From a virus, in the IMG/VR virus record IMGVR_UViG_3300025873_000017, positions 1 through 34,898 of that record: 34,898 nt of DNA; one strand, 5' to 3'. The position numbers were made by a program, and so were the translations under genes. Shown piece after piece: positions 22,001-28,028 of the stretch; the stretch's first letter is position 1, and every line of letters begins with the position of its first letter. The notes beneath the pieces are model-generated. The model saw nothing but the letters and a program-made list of their open reading frames with translations, was not told where the DNA came from and ran no database searches.

Positions 22001-22397
22001 CAAACCCTCCCTTTCCGAAAAATTTTTTAGCAAAAATTTTATCGTAGTGATCTATAACAAGTTTTGATTTTTCCTGTTTCACAATTAAATATTTGTGGAC
22101 CTGCTTTAGGACTCGGTAAACGCCTCGATATCCAAGACGCCATCGGTGTTGGTCTTGCCATTTATCGTTGCCAGGGAAACGTTTCATGTCCCTGTGCCCT
22201 TCACCCGTAGTCTCCATCAAGTAATCAATAAGTCGGCCGTCCACTTGAGGAACTTCCATACGAATGTTCCAAACTTTATGAACTGGTTTTCCTTTTCGAT
22301 CATGACGGATCCGGTCGCGTTGAACATATTCAATACTGCCTTCTCCATCTATAATACCTGCAACGTAGGCTCGTTCAGTCGGAGTCATTGTTCTCAC
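21990..22397 (-). CDS. Free-standing LAGLIDADG-type homing endonuclease (135 aa)
   Basis: A single LAGLIDADG motif, AYVAGIIDGEGSI (residues 10-22), at the N-terminus. Basic middle (RDRIRHDRKGKPVHKV) and a C-terminal helix-rich half with lysines follow. One motif implies a homodimer. It overlaps the next gene by 11 bases and the one before by 4, so it has been inserted neatly between genes without disrupting them. Homing activity promotes its own spread at a specific DNA site. The cut site is not identified. Confidence 0.82.
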   Translation of the reverse strand: MRTMTPTERAYVAGIIDGEGSIEYVQRDRIRHDRKGKPVHKVWNIRMEVPQVDGRLIDYLMETTGEGHRDMKRFPGNDKWQDQHRWRLGYRGVYRVLKQVHKYLIVKQEKSKLVIDHYDKIFAKKFFGKGGFGVR

Positions 22398-22594
22398 AGA
22401 CCACCTTTGCGCAAGGTATTCAACGGACTAGTAAGGGATTGAATTTGTTCCTCTAAGTCTTTAATTTTAGTAGCTGCTTCACGACAGGTAAATTGTAAAA
22501 ACTCTACTTGTTTTTTTAATTTTTGATTGTTTTCTTTTAGCTGTTCCAAAAGAATTTTTTTCTCTTCAATTACTTTATCTTCATTCGTCCCCAT
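22394..22594 (-). CDS. Small coiled-coil protein (66 aa)
   Basis: Long single helix with heptad repeats (LLEQLKENNQKLKKQVEFLQ, IKDLEEQIQSLTSPL), charged ends. ATG has AGAGGTT upstream. Overlaps the endonuclease by 4 bases. Function unknown, probably oligomerising. Confidence 0.6.
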   Translation of the reverse strand: MGTNEDKVIEEKKILLEQLKENNQKLKKQVEFLQFTCREAATKIKDLEEQIQSLTSPLNTLRKGGL

Positions 22595-22796
22595 CTATAA
22601 CCTCTTTCATTTTATTATACGCGTGGGTCTTAATACCTTTTTCTGTTTTCATAATAGTTAATACATCCATGCCATTGTAAACTTTAGCATAGGTATTTTG
22701 ACTAATGGCAACACTTGATCCGCTCATAAGCAGAGCAAACTCACTGCAGCTTGTGCACACCACTAGAAGTAATAATAATATCATCGTTCGGATCAT
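22581..22796 (-). CDS. Small secreted or lipoprotein-like protein (71 aa)
   Basis: The start at 22796 has AAGAGGAG 6 to 7 bases upstream; a frame from 22817 is also possible. The N-terminus MIRTMILLLLLVVCTSC looks like a signal peptide, possibly a lipoprotein with the Cys near residue 17, though the lipobox is imperfect. The segment SSVAISQNTYAKVYNGMDVL recurs in marine phage and bacterial proteins. It overlaps the upstream zinc-finger gene by 56 bases. Function unknown, probably envelope-associated. Confidence 0.6.
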   Translation of the reverse strand: MIRTMILLLLLVVCTSCSEFALLMSGSSVAISQNTYAKVYNGMDVLTIMKTEKGIKTHAYNKMKEVIDGDE

Positions 22797-22947
22797 TAAT
22801 TTCTCCTCTTGAATCACACATAGGACATTGTACTACTTTGTCCAGTGGATTATCTACACTTTCTTTAACTGTAAAATAACCATTTCCCTTACAACGTGGG
22901 CAAATGGTAGATTTACTTTTGCTTATCTTTAGTTCTGTCTTTTCCAT
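22741..22947 (-). CDS. DnaJ-type zinc-finger protein (68 aa)
   Basis: Two CxxCxGxG-like motifs, CPRCKGNGYF (16-25) and CPMCDSRGEI (40-49), form the cross-brace zinc site of DnaJ cysteine-rich domains. No J-domain is present. Stand-alone proteins of this type occur in phages. It may bind unfolded protein or nucleic acid. Tail is acidic. It overlaps the preceding gene by 35 bases and the next by 56. Confidence 0.7.
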   Translation of the reverse strand: MEKTELKISKSKSTICPRCKGNGYFTVKESVDNPLDKVVQCPMCDSRGEINDPNDDIIITSSGVHKLQ

Positions 22948-23098
22948 TTAACCTTTGCATTTCTTTATTAACTAAAATGTTAATAGTTCCACTACGACTT
23001 TGAACAATGTGTGGAGTTATAATTTTGCGAATCTTATCTAAGTTTTGATAAGTATCTTTGGTTAACGAAACATTTTTATATCGACTAATGTCAGTCAT
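22913..23098 (-). CDS. Putative ribbon-helix-helix DNA-binding protein (61 aa)
   Basis: KNVSLTKDTYQNLDKIRKII matches a beta-strand-plus-helix start and SGTINILVNKEMQRLNGK a second helix, the usual ribbon-helix-helix layout of small repressors. It is the first gene after the promoter at 23135-23163 and could regulate it. RBS AAGAGGT lies before the ATG. RHH assignment is by pattern and moderate. Confidence 0.55.
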   Translation of the reverse strand: MTDISRYKNVSLTKDTYQNLDKIRKIITPHIVQSRSGTINILVNKEMQRLNGKDRTKDKQK

Positions 23099-23134
23099 GT
23101 GTTATACCTCTTTCTGTTGGTTTCATATATATGT

Positions 23135-23163
23135 GATATATCCCATAATATAATAGCTGTCAA
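23135..23163 (-). promoter_or_regulatory. Sigma70-like promoter of the 23098 operon
   Basis: On the minus strand, TTGACA (23158-23163), 17 bases, TATATC (23135-23140). The spacer ends GGGA, the same feature as in the plus-strand promoters at 15597 and 16387. It drives the operon beginning at 23098. Transcription start is expected near 23128. Confidence 0.78.
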
Positions 23164-23170
23164 TAGAACT

Positions 23171-23386
23171 ATGAAATATATTTTAATAATCTGGGTGTGC
23201 TCGTTTCTTCAGGGCAACGCCTGCATGGCCCCAATTGAATACCCTACCTTATATGATAGTTGGTATGAGTGCTCTCGTGATGCTAATATAGAGTCTATGA
23301 AGATTTTGAGTAAAATGGGCTATAAATATGTTAATGACTATAGGGTAGCAACAAAGTATAATTGCAAACCGGTTCAAACTTATTGA
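23171..23386 (+). CDS. Small secreted Cys-containing protein (71 aa)
   Basis: MKYILIIWVCSFLQGNACMAP is a signal peptide with likely cleavage after residue 17 or so. The mature part has Cys38 and Cys67 plus aromatic residues (PTLYDSWYECSRD). Proteins of this shape are common in marine phages. The longer frame from 23099 is rejected as it would start in the promoter. A TATAAT box at 23149-23154 is the only promoter hint. Its stop overlaps a convergent gene by 7 bases. A disulfide-bonded periplasmic protein is inferred. Confidence 0.6.
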   Translation: MKYILIIWVCSFLQGNACMAPIEYPTLYDSWYECSRDANIESMKILSKMGYKYVNDYRVATKYNCKPVQTY

Positions 23387-23568
23387 CACATATAAGCAAA
23401 CATTAACTTACCATCATGGGTATAGTTCCCTTGATTAGGTCCCTCATAATATGTGGTGTTTACTTCACGCCACGCTTTAGCCATCTCCCCACAGTCAAGA
23501 CCGTGAGTTTCAAATTTTATTTCTTCGACTCCGTTCACGCTTAATAGAAGTATGATTACATATTTCAT
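23380..23568 (-). CDS. Small secreted protein (62 aa)
   Basis: MKYVIILLLSVNG is a likely signal or anchor; the mature part has two cysteines (CGEMAKAW, YMCQ end) and is polar. Its ATG overlaps the oxygenase gene by 4 bases. It converges on the plus-strand secreted gene with overlapping stops. Similar signal-peptide style suggests both are envelope proteins; function unknown. Confidence 0.6.
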   Translation of the reverse strand: MKYVIILLLSVNGVEEIKFETHGLDCGEMAKAWREVNTTYYEGPNQGNYTHDGKLMFAYMCQ

Positions 23569-24176
23569 TGAATAATTAATTCTGTTAAGTTTTCCCCGTT
23601 TCCAATTGTACCCTTGAAGAAATTATTAAAAGATAAACTGATACGAGTATTGGTTCCTTTTTTCGGATTTACTCCATGATGTAAAGAAGAGGGAAAAAGA
23701 ATCACATTTCCTGTTTCAACTGGAAACTCCCAAGTGCTGGAGTTAAAAATATTATATTTAGCTATGTTTGGTTTGATCGGCTCATGGGCTGGCGTTTTAT
23801 AAAATGTGATTTTATCAACCTTTTTATCAGCAGCAATATAAAAAACTCCTGAGATGTAAGAATTAGCGTGAGAATGACGATGATGAAACTGATTGGTTTC
23901 TGTGTTGTTAATCCAGGATTGAGTAGTATAAGGAACAATAGAATTATTTGTACAAATTACTTCATTAAAATAATTAATAACCTTTTTATTCAGATCTTTT
24001 TTAAGATCCTTTAACATTTTATTTTCTAAAACATATTTATTCTTAGAAACTGTATTGCCTTCGTTTTTATAGGTTTTCTTTCTATATTTATTAATTGCTT
24101 TTACTTCTTCTTTAGTTAGTTTTCTTTCAAGATTAGAAATGTAAATAGGTTGAGGAAAAAGTGGATGGACTGGCAT
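23565..24176 (-). CDS. 2OG-Fe(II) oxygenase-like protein (203 aa)
   Basis: Pattern of the PF13759-type family. HHRHSHANSYISGVFYIAAD (98-117) has the iron-binding H-x-H pair (His101, His103), GNVILFPSSLHHGVNPKKG holds the distal His (166 or 167), and TRISLSFN supplies Arg178 for 2-oxoglutarate. The N-terminus (FPQPIYISNLERKLTKEE) is also typical. It sits in a run of overlapping small genes. Substrate unknown; second of three such enzymes here. Confidence 0.85.
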   Translation of the reverse strand: MPVHPLFPQPIYISNLERKLTKEEVKAINKYRKKTYKNEGNTVSKNKYVLENKMLKDLKKDLNKKVINYFNEVICTNNSIVPYTTQSWINNTETNQFHHRHSHANSYISGVFYIAADKKVDKITFYKTPAHEPIKPNIAKYNIFNSSTWEFPVETGNVILFPSSLHHGVNPKKGTNTRISLSFNNFFKGTIGNGENLTELIIQ

Positions 24177-24613
24177 TAGAGATTATAAAGTCTAGGCCTT
24201 CCTCCTTTTATTCCTCGTAAAAACATTGTTGAATCTTTTTTTCTAGGTCTTCCCCGTCCCCTGGTTCCTGCTCCCCGGTAATGACTGCGATGTTGTTTAG
24301 GAGGTTGTGTAGTTTCTGCTACATAAAGACGTCCTCCATTACGAACCATTGACATATGAGATTCTCTTCTTTTGATAGGAAGTTCCATTACTCTATGCAC
24401 ATACTCAGGGTCACGACCTGCATACCCACACACGGTTCTGAAATTAAACCCCCCTGACTTAAACCATTCAATAGCCTGAAGAGACTCTCTCCAGTCTGAA
24501 GCGTAAATTGCGTCATGAGCTGCCTTACTTAAAACAGCAACCCACAAGTCATGCTCTGAAGTTCCACTTTCGTTTATTTCAGGTAGACTTTTCTGAGCGT
24601 ATATCCCCTTCAT
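24176..24613 (-). CDS. Hypothetical DNA-binding-like protein with AT-hook (145 aa)
   Basis: The N-terminal half, EHDLWVAVLSKAAHDAIYAS to GFNFRTVCGYAGRDPEYVHR, recurs as a short domain in phages, probably helix-turn-helix. The tail has GRGRPRKK, a core AT-hook motif, and GGRPRLYNL. Minor-groove binding of AT-rich phage DNA is plausible. Its stop overlaps the oxygenase start by one base. Confidence 0.65.
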   Translation of the reverse strand: MKGIYAQKSLPEINESGTSEHDLWVAVLSKAAHDAIYASDWRESLQAIEWFKSGGFNFRTVCGYAGRDPEYVHRVMELPIKRRESHMSMVRNGGRLYVAETTQPPKQHRSHYRGAGTRGRGRPRKKDSTMFLRGIKGGRPRLYNL

Positions 24614-24782
24614 TGTGACTTTTGTTTCCCCATTTAATTATTCTTTCTGCGTTCAACGCGCTTATTGTTATATCAACACCAAATCTTTTCCATGACTTAG
24701 ACATACTGTTAAGTTCTAAAAGCAAAGTAGACCATTGTCTTTGGCTGATGTGATCTGTGGTTAATGTTATCTTTCTACTCAT
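24579..24782 (-). CDS. Small hypothetical protein, leaderless start (67 aa)
   Basis: MSRKITLTTDHISQRQWSTL then MSKSWKRFGVDITISALNA. Short proteins with this TxxHISxxQWS...LLLELN pattern recur in marine phages. The promoter's -10 box ends 10 bases before the ATG and there is no ribosome-binding site. It overlaps the next gene by 35 bases. Function unknown. Confidence 0.65.
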   Translation of the reverse strand: MSRKITLTTDHISQRQWSTLLLELNSMSKSWKRFGVDITISALNAERIIKWGNKSHNEGDIRSEKST

Positions 24783-24792
24783 TCTAAAAAGT

Positions 24793-24821
24793 AGTATAAG
24801 AAATTATAGGATAATTGTCAA
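24793..24821 (-). promoter_or_regulatory. Promoter for the 24782 gene; near-leaderless transcript
   Basis: TTGACA (24816-24821), 17 bases, TATACT (24793-24798) on the minus strand, a near-consensus match. Expected transcript start near 24786 leaves about 3 untranslated bases before the ATG at 24782. Confidence 0.8.
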
Positions 24822-24824
24822 GAA

Positions 24825-24902
24825 CTAAATTCCACCCCAATCCACGTCATCTTCGTGAACTACGCAATTTGATATTGGAAATTGAGGTTTAAGGGGTGTC
24901 AT
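24825..24902 (-). CDS. Possible microprotein (25 aa)
   Basis: A 25-codon frame MTPLKPQFPISNCVVHEDDV to a TAG, acidic at the end. Upstream AAAGAAT is only a weak ribosome-binding site. It lies next to and inside the -35 side of the following promoter. Could be a real peptide or chance; low confidence. Confidence 0.3.
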   Translation of the reverse strand: MTPLKPQFPISNCVVHEDDVDWGGI

Positions 24903-24974
24903 ATTCTTTACATAATTGACAACCAGGGGAGATGCAACAAAAATGTTGGTACTACGTGTAAATAAGGAAAACTT

Positions 24975-25012
24975 TTGTAAACGAATTTTGTAAACTTGTA
25001 AATTTTGTCAAC
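24975..25012. repeat. TTGTAAAC direct repeats
   Basis: TTGTAAAC at 24975, 24988, TTGTAAAT at 24996 and TTGTCAAC at 25005, spacing 13, 8 and 9. They lie in the gap between the 43-residue gene and the microprotein. The related TTGTATC repeats at 19002-19108 suggest a common binding protein. Could be an operator. Confidence 0.45.
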
Positions 25013-25139
25013 GGCCCTGACCAACGTAAGGCTTATAACTGCGTCTTGCAGATTTATTCATATTTTTTGTGTGACGCCCAATCTTCTTTCTGGTTCTCTC
25101 GCGATAGTTATTTACACCGTAAAGACCTTTTTTAGCCAT
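25008..25139 (-). CDS. Small basic protein, YVGQGR type (43 aa)
   Basis: MAKKGLYGVNNYRERTRKKI followed by GRHTKNMNKSARRSYKPYVG and QGR. Basic proteins ending in Y.GQG(R) with a GRHTK core recur in marine and T4-like phages. Starts inside the end of the zinc-ribbon gene (8-base overlap). Nucleic-acid binding is inferred from charge. Confidence 0.7.
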   Translation of the reverse strand: MAKKGLYGVNNYRERTRKKIGRHTKNMNKSARRSYKPYVGQGR

Positions 25140-25386
25140 TATCCTCGGGAAGATCTGAAAGCCGACTTAAAATTGGAAGCTTACTTCCAGACACAACAGC
25201 CGGAATATAGCTAATTACGCCATTAACTTTTTGTTCTGTGTCCCCGCCACAATGCATACATCTATAAAGATTTTTATAAATGGATACAAAGATTGTAGGA
25301 GAGTCGCAGACTGGGCACTTTCCATTAGTGACTTCTGCCTTGAGGTCAAAACCCCTTCCAAAAATATTTTTTCCAGTCTTGGTCAT
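25132..25386 (-). CDS. Zinc-ribbon protein (84 aa)
   Basis: CPVCDSPTIF (24-33) and YRCMHCGGD (42-50) make a four-cysteine zinc ribbon of the transcription-factor type. N-terminus is basic. It overlaps the 53-residue basic gene by 41 bases and the downstream gene by 8. It may be a regulator of transcription or replication; unproven. Confidence 0.7.
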   Translation of the reverse strand: MTKTGKNIFGRGFDLKAEVTNGKCPVCDSPTIFVSIYKNLYRCMHCGGDTEQKVNGVISYIPAVVSGSKLPILSRLSDLPEDNG

Positions 25387-25507
25387 CTGTTCTCCTATAC
25401 TTAGTTTTATCTCTTATGACTTTGGGTGTAAAGAACTTTAAAGCTTTAGCAACTGGATTCTTTCTTCTATTCTTTTTAAGGAAAAAAGCATAATGCTTTC
25501 TGTTCAT
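25346..25507 (-). CDS. Small Lys/Arg-rich protein (53 aa)
   Basis: MNRKHYAFFLKKNRRKNPVA, then KALKFFTPKVIRDKTKYRRT and a short aromatic end. ATG overlaps the upstream stop by one base; the last 41 bases overlap the zinc-ribbon gene. The KHYxFF-KKxRRKNPVAKAL pattern recurs in phages. Function unknown. Confidence 0.65.
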   Translation of the reverse strand: MNRKHYAFFLKKNRRKNPVAKALKFFTPKVIRDKTKYRRTDDQDWKKYFWKGF

Positions 25508-25725
25508 TATTCAAGAATAAGTTTTGTAATCTTTTTTTCACCCATGTAAATCTCTATTTCAGCTTTTGATTTGATACATTGAAATATCACCCGATCAGTA
25601 GATTTTTTATCCCGCATCGCATAACGCTTGCCCTTAAGGCATTCGCTGAGTGAGGGTTGAATACGATGCTCTATAATTTCATTATTGTAAATGAGTAAAA
25701 GTGCGAATACAGTCTCTATAATCAT
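25507..25725 (-). CDS. Small secreted or anchored protein (72 aa)
   Basis: MIIETVFALLLIYNNEIIEH is a likely signal anchor. The mature part includes IQPSLSECLKGKRYAMRDKK with two cysteines (Cys29, Cys50). The QPS-SECLKxKR pattern recurs in marine phages. ATGA overlap with the upstream membrane gene. Envelope location inferred. Confidence 0.6.
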   Translation of the reverse strand: MIIETVFALLLIYNNEIIEHRIQPSLSECLKGKRYAMRDKKSTDRVIFQCIKSKAEIEIYMGEKKITKLILE

Positions 25726-25910
25726 TTAAAAAACCCCCACCAGATTAAAGCTAAAGGTATAATAATATGTTCAAAAATTTCATATAAACATATAAAAACT
25801 AAAAGCCATGTAAAGAATATACTGGTTTTAGATTTTAAAGTTATATACTTAAACATTTTCTCATGCCAAGTAGTAATTTTGTGTGTAAGTTTTAATAAAC
25901 TTTCTTTCAT
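25722..25910 (-). CDS. Small membrane protein (62 aa)
   Basis: Positively charged start, then a long hydrophobic stretch (about 28-60: SIFFTWLLVFICLYEIFEHI and IIPLALIWWGFF) that could form one or two spans. ATGA overlap on both sides. Could be a holin-related or effector membrane protein; not identified. Confidence 0.55.
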   Translation of the reverse strand: MKESLLKLTHKITTWHEKMFKYITLKSKTSIFFTWLLVFICLYEIFEHIIIPLALIWWGFFK

Positions 25911-26314
25911 TGTGTGTCTCCATTAGAAAAAGTTCTTTGCTTATCTTTTAATTTTTCAATATCACTTAATACCTTCTCAACATCTTTTTGTAAACGTTCA
26001 ATGTTAACGGTATTTGACATCATATTCTCCATCCGGTTTTCCATTTTCTCTAATTGACCTGACATATGCTCCACCAACATGAAAAGTTCGGCCTCTCCCG
26101 AAGATTGTCCTAATTCTCCACGAGGGTATTTGATTCTAAATTCTGAGTTTTGTTCTAAATCTTTTTCCATTAACTCTAAGGTTGTTGTATGCCTGTTAAG
26201 AGTCTCTTGGATAGAAAAAAATGCCCAGGTTCCGATCGCAACCAGCGCGATGAGGCTGGCAACTGTCTTCATCGGCATTTGAACTTTTGCTTCGTCTGAA
26301 ATTTTTAGGGCCAT
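25907..26314 (-). CDS. Membrane-anchored coiled-coil protein (135 aa)
   Basis: One span near residues 16-34 (TVASLIALVAIGTWAFFSI), then LNRHTTTLELMEKDLEQNSE and KYPRGELGQSSGEAELFMLV, then a coiled coil to the end. Proteins with MPMKTVxSLI...YPRGELG recur in marine phages, including T4-like ones. The build fits an inner-membrane spanin-like or partner protein. It overlaps the membrane gene by 4 bases and the next upstream gene by one. Confidence 0.6.
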   Translation of the reverse strand: MALKISDEAKVQMPMKTVASLIALVAIGTWAFFSIQETLNRHTTTLELMEKDLEQNSEFRIKYPRGELGQSSGEAELFMLVEHMSGQLEKMENRMENMMSNTVNIERLQKDVEKVLSDIEKLKDKQRTFSNGDTQ

Positions 26315-26445
26315 TAATTACACCCGGAATAATGAACATAAAATAGATATGCAATTGCTACCAGAACAAAGATTCTGTATTCGAATTCATATCTATTAAT
26401 CCAGCAGTCCACTTTGTGTATTATTTTTTTTATTTTATTTAACAT
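26314..26445 (-). CDS. Tiny membrane protein (43 aa)
   Basis: MLNKIKKIIHKVDCWINRYE then FVLVAIAYLFYVHYS, one span near the C-terminus, with a C-terminal Cys-Asn. AAAAGGAG lies just before the ATG. Overlaps the 135-residue gene by one base. Possibly a lysis or envelope accessory protein; not identified. Confidence 0.55.
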   Translation of the reverse strand: MLNKIKKIIHKVDCWINRYEFEYRIFVLVAIAYLFYVHYSGCN

Positions 26446-26447
26446 AC

Positions 26448-26606
26448 CTACTCCTTTTGATTCACATCTCCAAAGATGATTTTATATTTTAATTTGCCGC
26501 CATCATCTCCTGAAGTATGATCTGTTGGTTCTTCAATTGATATAACATGCTTTACACCGTTACATCCAACCAAAAGAAAAAGAACCAATGCTAGGCCAAT
26601 TATCAA
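26448..26606 (-). CDS. Small lipoprotein (52 aa), TTG start
   Basis: The start is uncertain. A TTG at 26606 with GAAAAGGG upstream gives MIIGLALVLFLLVGCNGVKH, a short lipoprotein signal peptide with lipobox LVGC (Cys15). An ATG at 26690 would add 28 basic residues and overlap the upstream gene. The mature part is 38 polar residues. Following the inner-membrane gene at 26623, it could be an outer-membrane spanin (o-spanin). Moderate. Confidence 0.5.
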   Translation of the reverse strand: MIIGLALVLFLLVGCNGVKHVISIEEPTDHTSGDDGGKLKYKIIFGDVNQKE

Positions 26607-26622
26607 AGCCTGTATTCCCTTT

Positions 26623-26817
26623 TCAGTTGTTTGAATTCTTTTTCTTGCGTTTTTTCTTCTTCTTAAAAGTTTTAAAGTCCGATACTTCATCTTCAATCCC
26701 CGATACTTTTTCTTTGATAAGAACCATATCTTGCGACAGGGAGAACGTTCGTGAGAGCGTCCATCCTCCAAGGGCGATGAGAATTGCCAAAAGTGCAGTA
26801 ATGATTTTATCATGCAT
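26623..26817 (-). CDS. Small inner-membrane protein with coiled coil (64 aa)
   Basis: MHDKIITALLAILIALGGWT is one span; DMVLIKEKVSGIEDEVSDFK is a short coiled coil; the end is lysine-rich (KKKKKRKKKNSNN). ATG lies one base after the upstream lipoprotein's stop. The layout resembles a short i-spanin or holin-like protein, with the following lipoprotein as partner. Not proven. Confidence 0.55.
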   Translation of the reverse strand: MHDKIITALLAILIALGGWTLSRTFSLSQDMVLIKEKVSGIEDEVSDFKTFKKKKKRKKKNSNN

Positions 26818-26818
26818 A

Positions 26819-26980
26819 TTAGTTACAATTGTTTTTATCTAAATCAATTGGCTTATCGCTACCGTAAAACCATACCCAAGATGAAATCTTCGTTCCTTCT
26901 TGTGTATAGGTACATTTTTTGCCTACTGAGCAGGCGCTCAAGGCAAATAATAGTGCGAGTACCAGAAATAGTTTATTCAT
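26819..26980 (-). CDS. Small lipoprotein (53 aa)
   Basis: MNKLFLVLALLFALSACSVG is a good lipoprotein signal with lipobox LSAC (Cys17). The mature part has two more cysteines and Trp/Tyr-rich centre (SSWVWFYGSDKPIDLDK). AAGGAG is 5 to 6 bases before the ATG. It overlaps the Cys-rich gene at 26973 by 8 bases. Envelope lipoprotein; could also be an o-spanin. Confidence 0.65.
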   Translation of the reverse strand: MNKLFLVLALLFALSACSVGKKCTYTQEGTKISSWVWFYGSDKPIDLDKNNCN

Positions 26981-27131
26981 GTTGCTCCTTCATTATTTTT
27001 TCTACTTGTGTATAGGTTAAAGTTGGATTTTCTTTAGCCAGTTGATGAATGCTTTTTGTTTGACAGCATTCACCTAATTCTTCCTTTTCTTCAGTATGTG
27101 TCTTACAACATTTTGTTTTATCTATTGACAT
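26973..27131 (-). CDS. Small Cys-pair protein (52 aa)
   Basis: Starts MSIDKTKCCKTHTEEKEELG with a CC pair, then a second CC in GECCQTK near residue 22, then a helical Lys/Glu-rich tail. CC...CC with His nearby suggests metal binding. It overlaps the metallothionein-like gene by 10 bases upstream and the lipoprotein gene by 8. AGGAATGTG precedes the ATG. Function unknown, but its pairing with the next gene is striking. Confidence 0.55.
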   Translation of the reverse strand: MSIDKTKCCKTHTEEKEELGECCQTKSIHQLAKENPTLTYTQVEKIMKEQHE

Positions 27132-27241
27132 GTTTCACATTCCTCATGTTCACAGTTCATGCAATTGCAAACTCCATACATATCACCATGTTCCTTTAAA
27201 GAACAGTGGCAATCGCAGTTACAATTTTTACACTTTGTCAT
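27122..27241 (-). CDS. Metallothionein-like Cys-rich protein (39 aa)
   Basis: Ten cysteines in 39 residues: Cys4, 7, 9, 11, 13, 25, 27, 30, 35 and 38, with several CxC and CxxC pairs, plus three histidines; there are no hydrophobic segments. Such a cysteine density and CxC spacing is characteristic of metallothioneins that bind zinc, copper or cadmium. The start, with GAGG about 9 bases upstream, overlaps the 219-residue gene by 14 bases, and the gene is followed by another Cys-pair protein. Metal sequestering or redox protection is inferred; an alternative is a small zinc-binding regulator. Confidence 0.65.
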   Translation of the reverse strand: MTKCKNCNCDCHCSLKEHGDMYGVCNCMNCEHEECETCQ

Positions 27242-27887
27242 TTTTTACTTCCTCAATGTTGTAGAAGAATCTATCCGAATCTTCTGTTTTCCATTTACGA
27301 TCATCTTCCACATTCCATTCACTACTCTGTGTCTTCCAATCATAAGGTATTTCATCTTTAACAGTAAAAGAGGGAATACTCCATATAATTCTATTGTTGG
27401 GTTGAGCTGCATAGTTGCCATTTTCTAAAGCAAGTATGTGTGCGCATTTATGTTCTTGCGGGATCTCCGAATGATCAGTGTCGATAATATTACTCTCTGG
27501 ATGAGCCCAGTCAACTGTAAACAGGTAAGCTCCCGCATACCATTTTTTATCTTTTCCTATATATTTTCCTGATTGTGCGTCTAGGATATCAAAAGTAGTA
27601 ACGCTAGGATAGTAACTAAAGCAATTCCACAGCTCCAGCTCATCAAGTCGCATCCTAGGAACTTTTTTCGCGTCATAAGCTCTTTGAATGAAAGCGGATA
27701 TTGGTAGCCGATAGAATACAGCACCGTTTTCCATAATTGCATGAAAGAGTATAGGACGTCCTGTAATCGATGCCAGGCCAAAGATAATGCAGTCTTCAAC
27801 TTCTCCATGGTGATCTTTAAGATCATAGAGATATTCTCTTCTGATCTGTGAATAGATCACAGGAATGTTTGCATTTAAATAGGCCAT
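27228..27887 (-). CDS. Conserved hypothetical phage protein (219 aa)
   Basis: Begins MAYLNANIPVIYSQIRREYL with GEVEDCIIFGLASITGRPIL and GAVFYRLPISAF; these strings recur in marine and T4-like phage contigs. It is mostly beta-rich with an acidic, Trp-rich C-terminal part (YDWKTQSSEWNVEDDRKW). No known catalytic motif. It lies between the polymerase block and the small-protein block. Function unknown. Confidence 0.75.
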   Translation of the reverse strand: MAYLNANIPVIYSQIRREYLYDLKDHHGEVEDCIIFGLASITGRPILFHAIMENGAVFYRLPISAFIQRAYDAKKVPRMRLDELELWNCFSYYPSVTTFDILDAQSGKYIGKDKKWYAGAYLFTVDWAHPESNIIDTDHSEIPQEHKCAHILALENGNYAAQPNNRIIWSIPSFTVKDEIPYDWKTQSSEWNVEDDRKWKTEDSDRFFYNIEEVKNDKV

Positions 27888-27901
27888 CGGTCATATAGTT
27901 C

Positions 27902-28015
27902 CTAGTTTACTAAAAAATATATGGCAACTACCACTACTACTACAGCTGCAGAGATCTTAGGATGAGCTACTGCTAGTCCCCAGATTCTCTTAGCTTCATT
28001 TTTTACTTTTTCCAT
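27902..28015 (-). CDS. Tiny single-span membrane protein (37 aa)
   Basis: MEKVKNEAKRIWGLAVAHPK, then a pure hydrophobic Val/Ala stretch to the end. AAGGAGGAA lies just before the ATG, one of the strongest ribosome-binding sites in the window. Short proteins with KRIWGLAVAHPK recur in phages. Function unknown. Confidence 0.65.
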   Translation of the reverse strand: MEKVKNEAKRIWGLAVAHPKISAAVVVVVVAIYFLVN

Positions 28016-28028
28016 AGGTTCCTCCTTG

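Noticed and set aside
26607-26813. Long N-terminal extension of the lipoprotein gene to 26813
   Set aside because: It lies over the 64-residue membrane gene in another frame, and residues upstream of the hydrophobic segment have no signal-peptide character.
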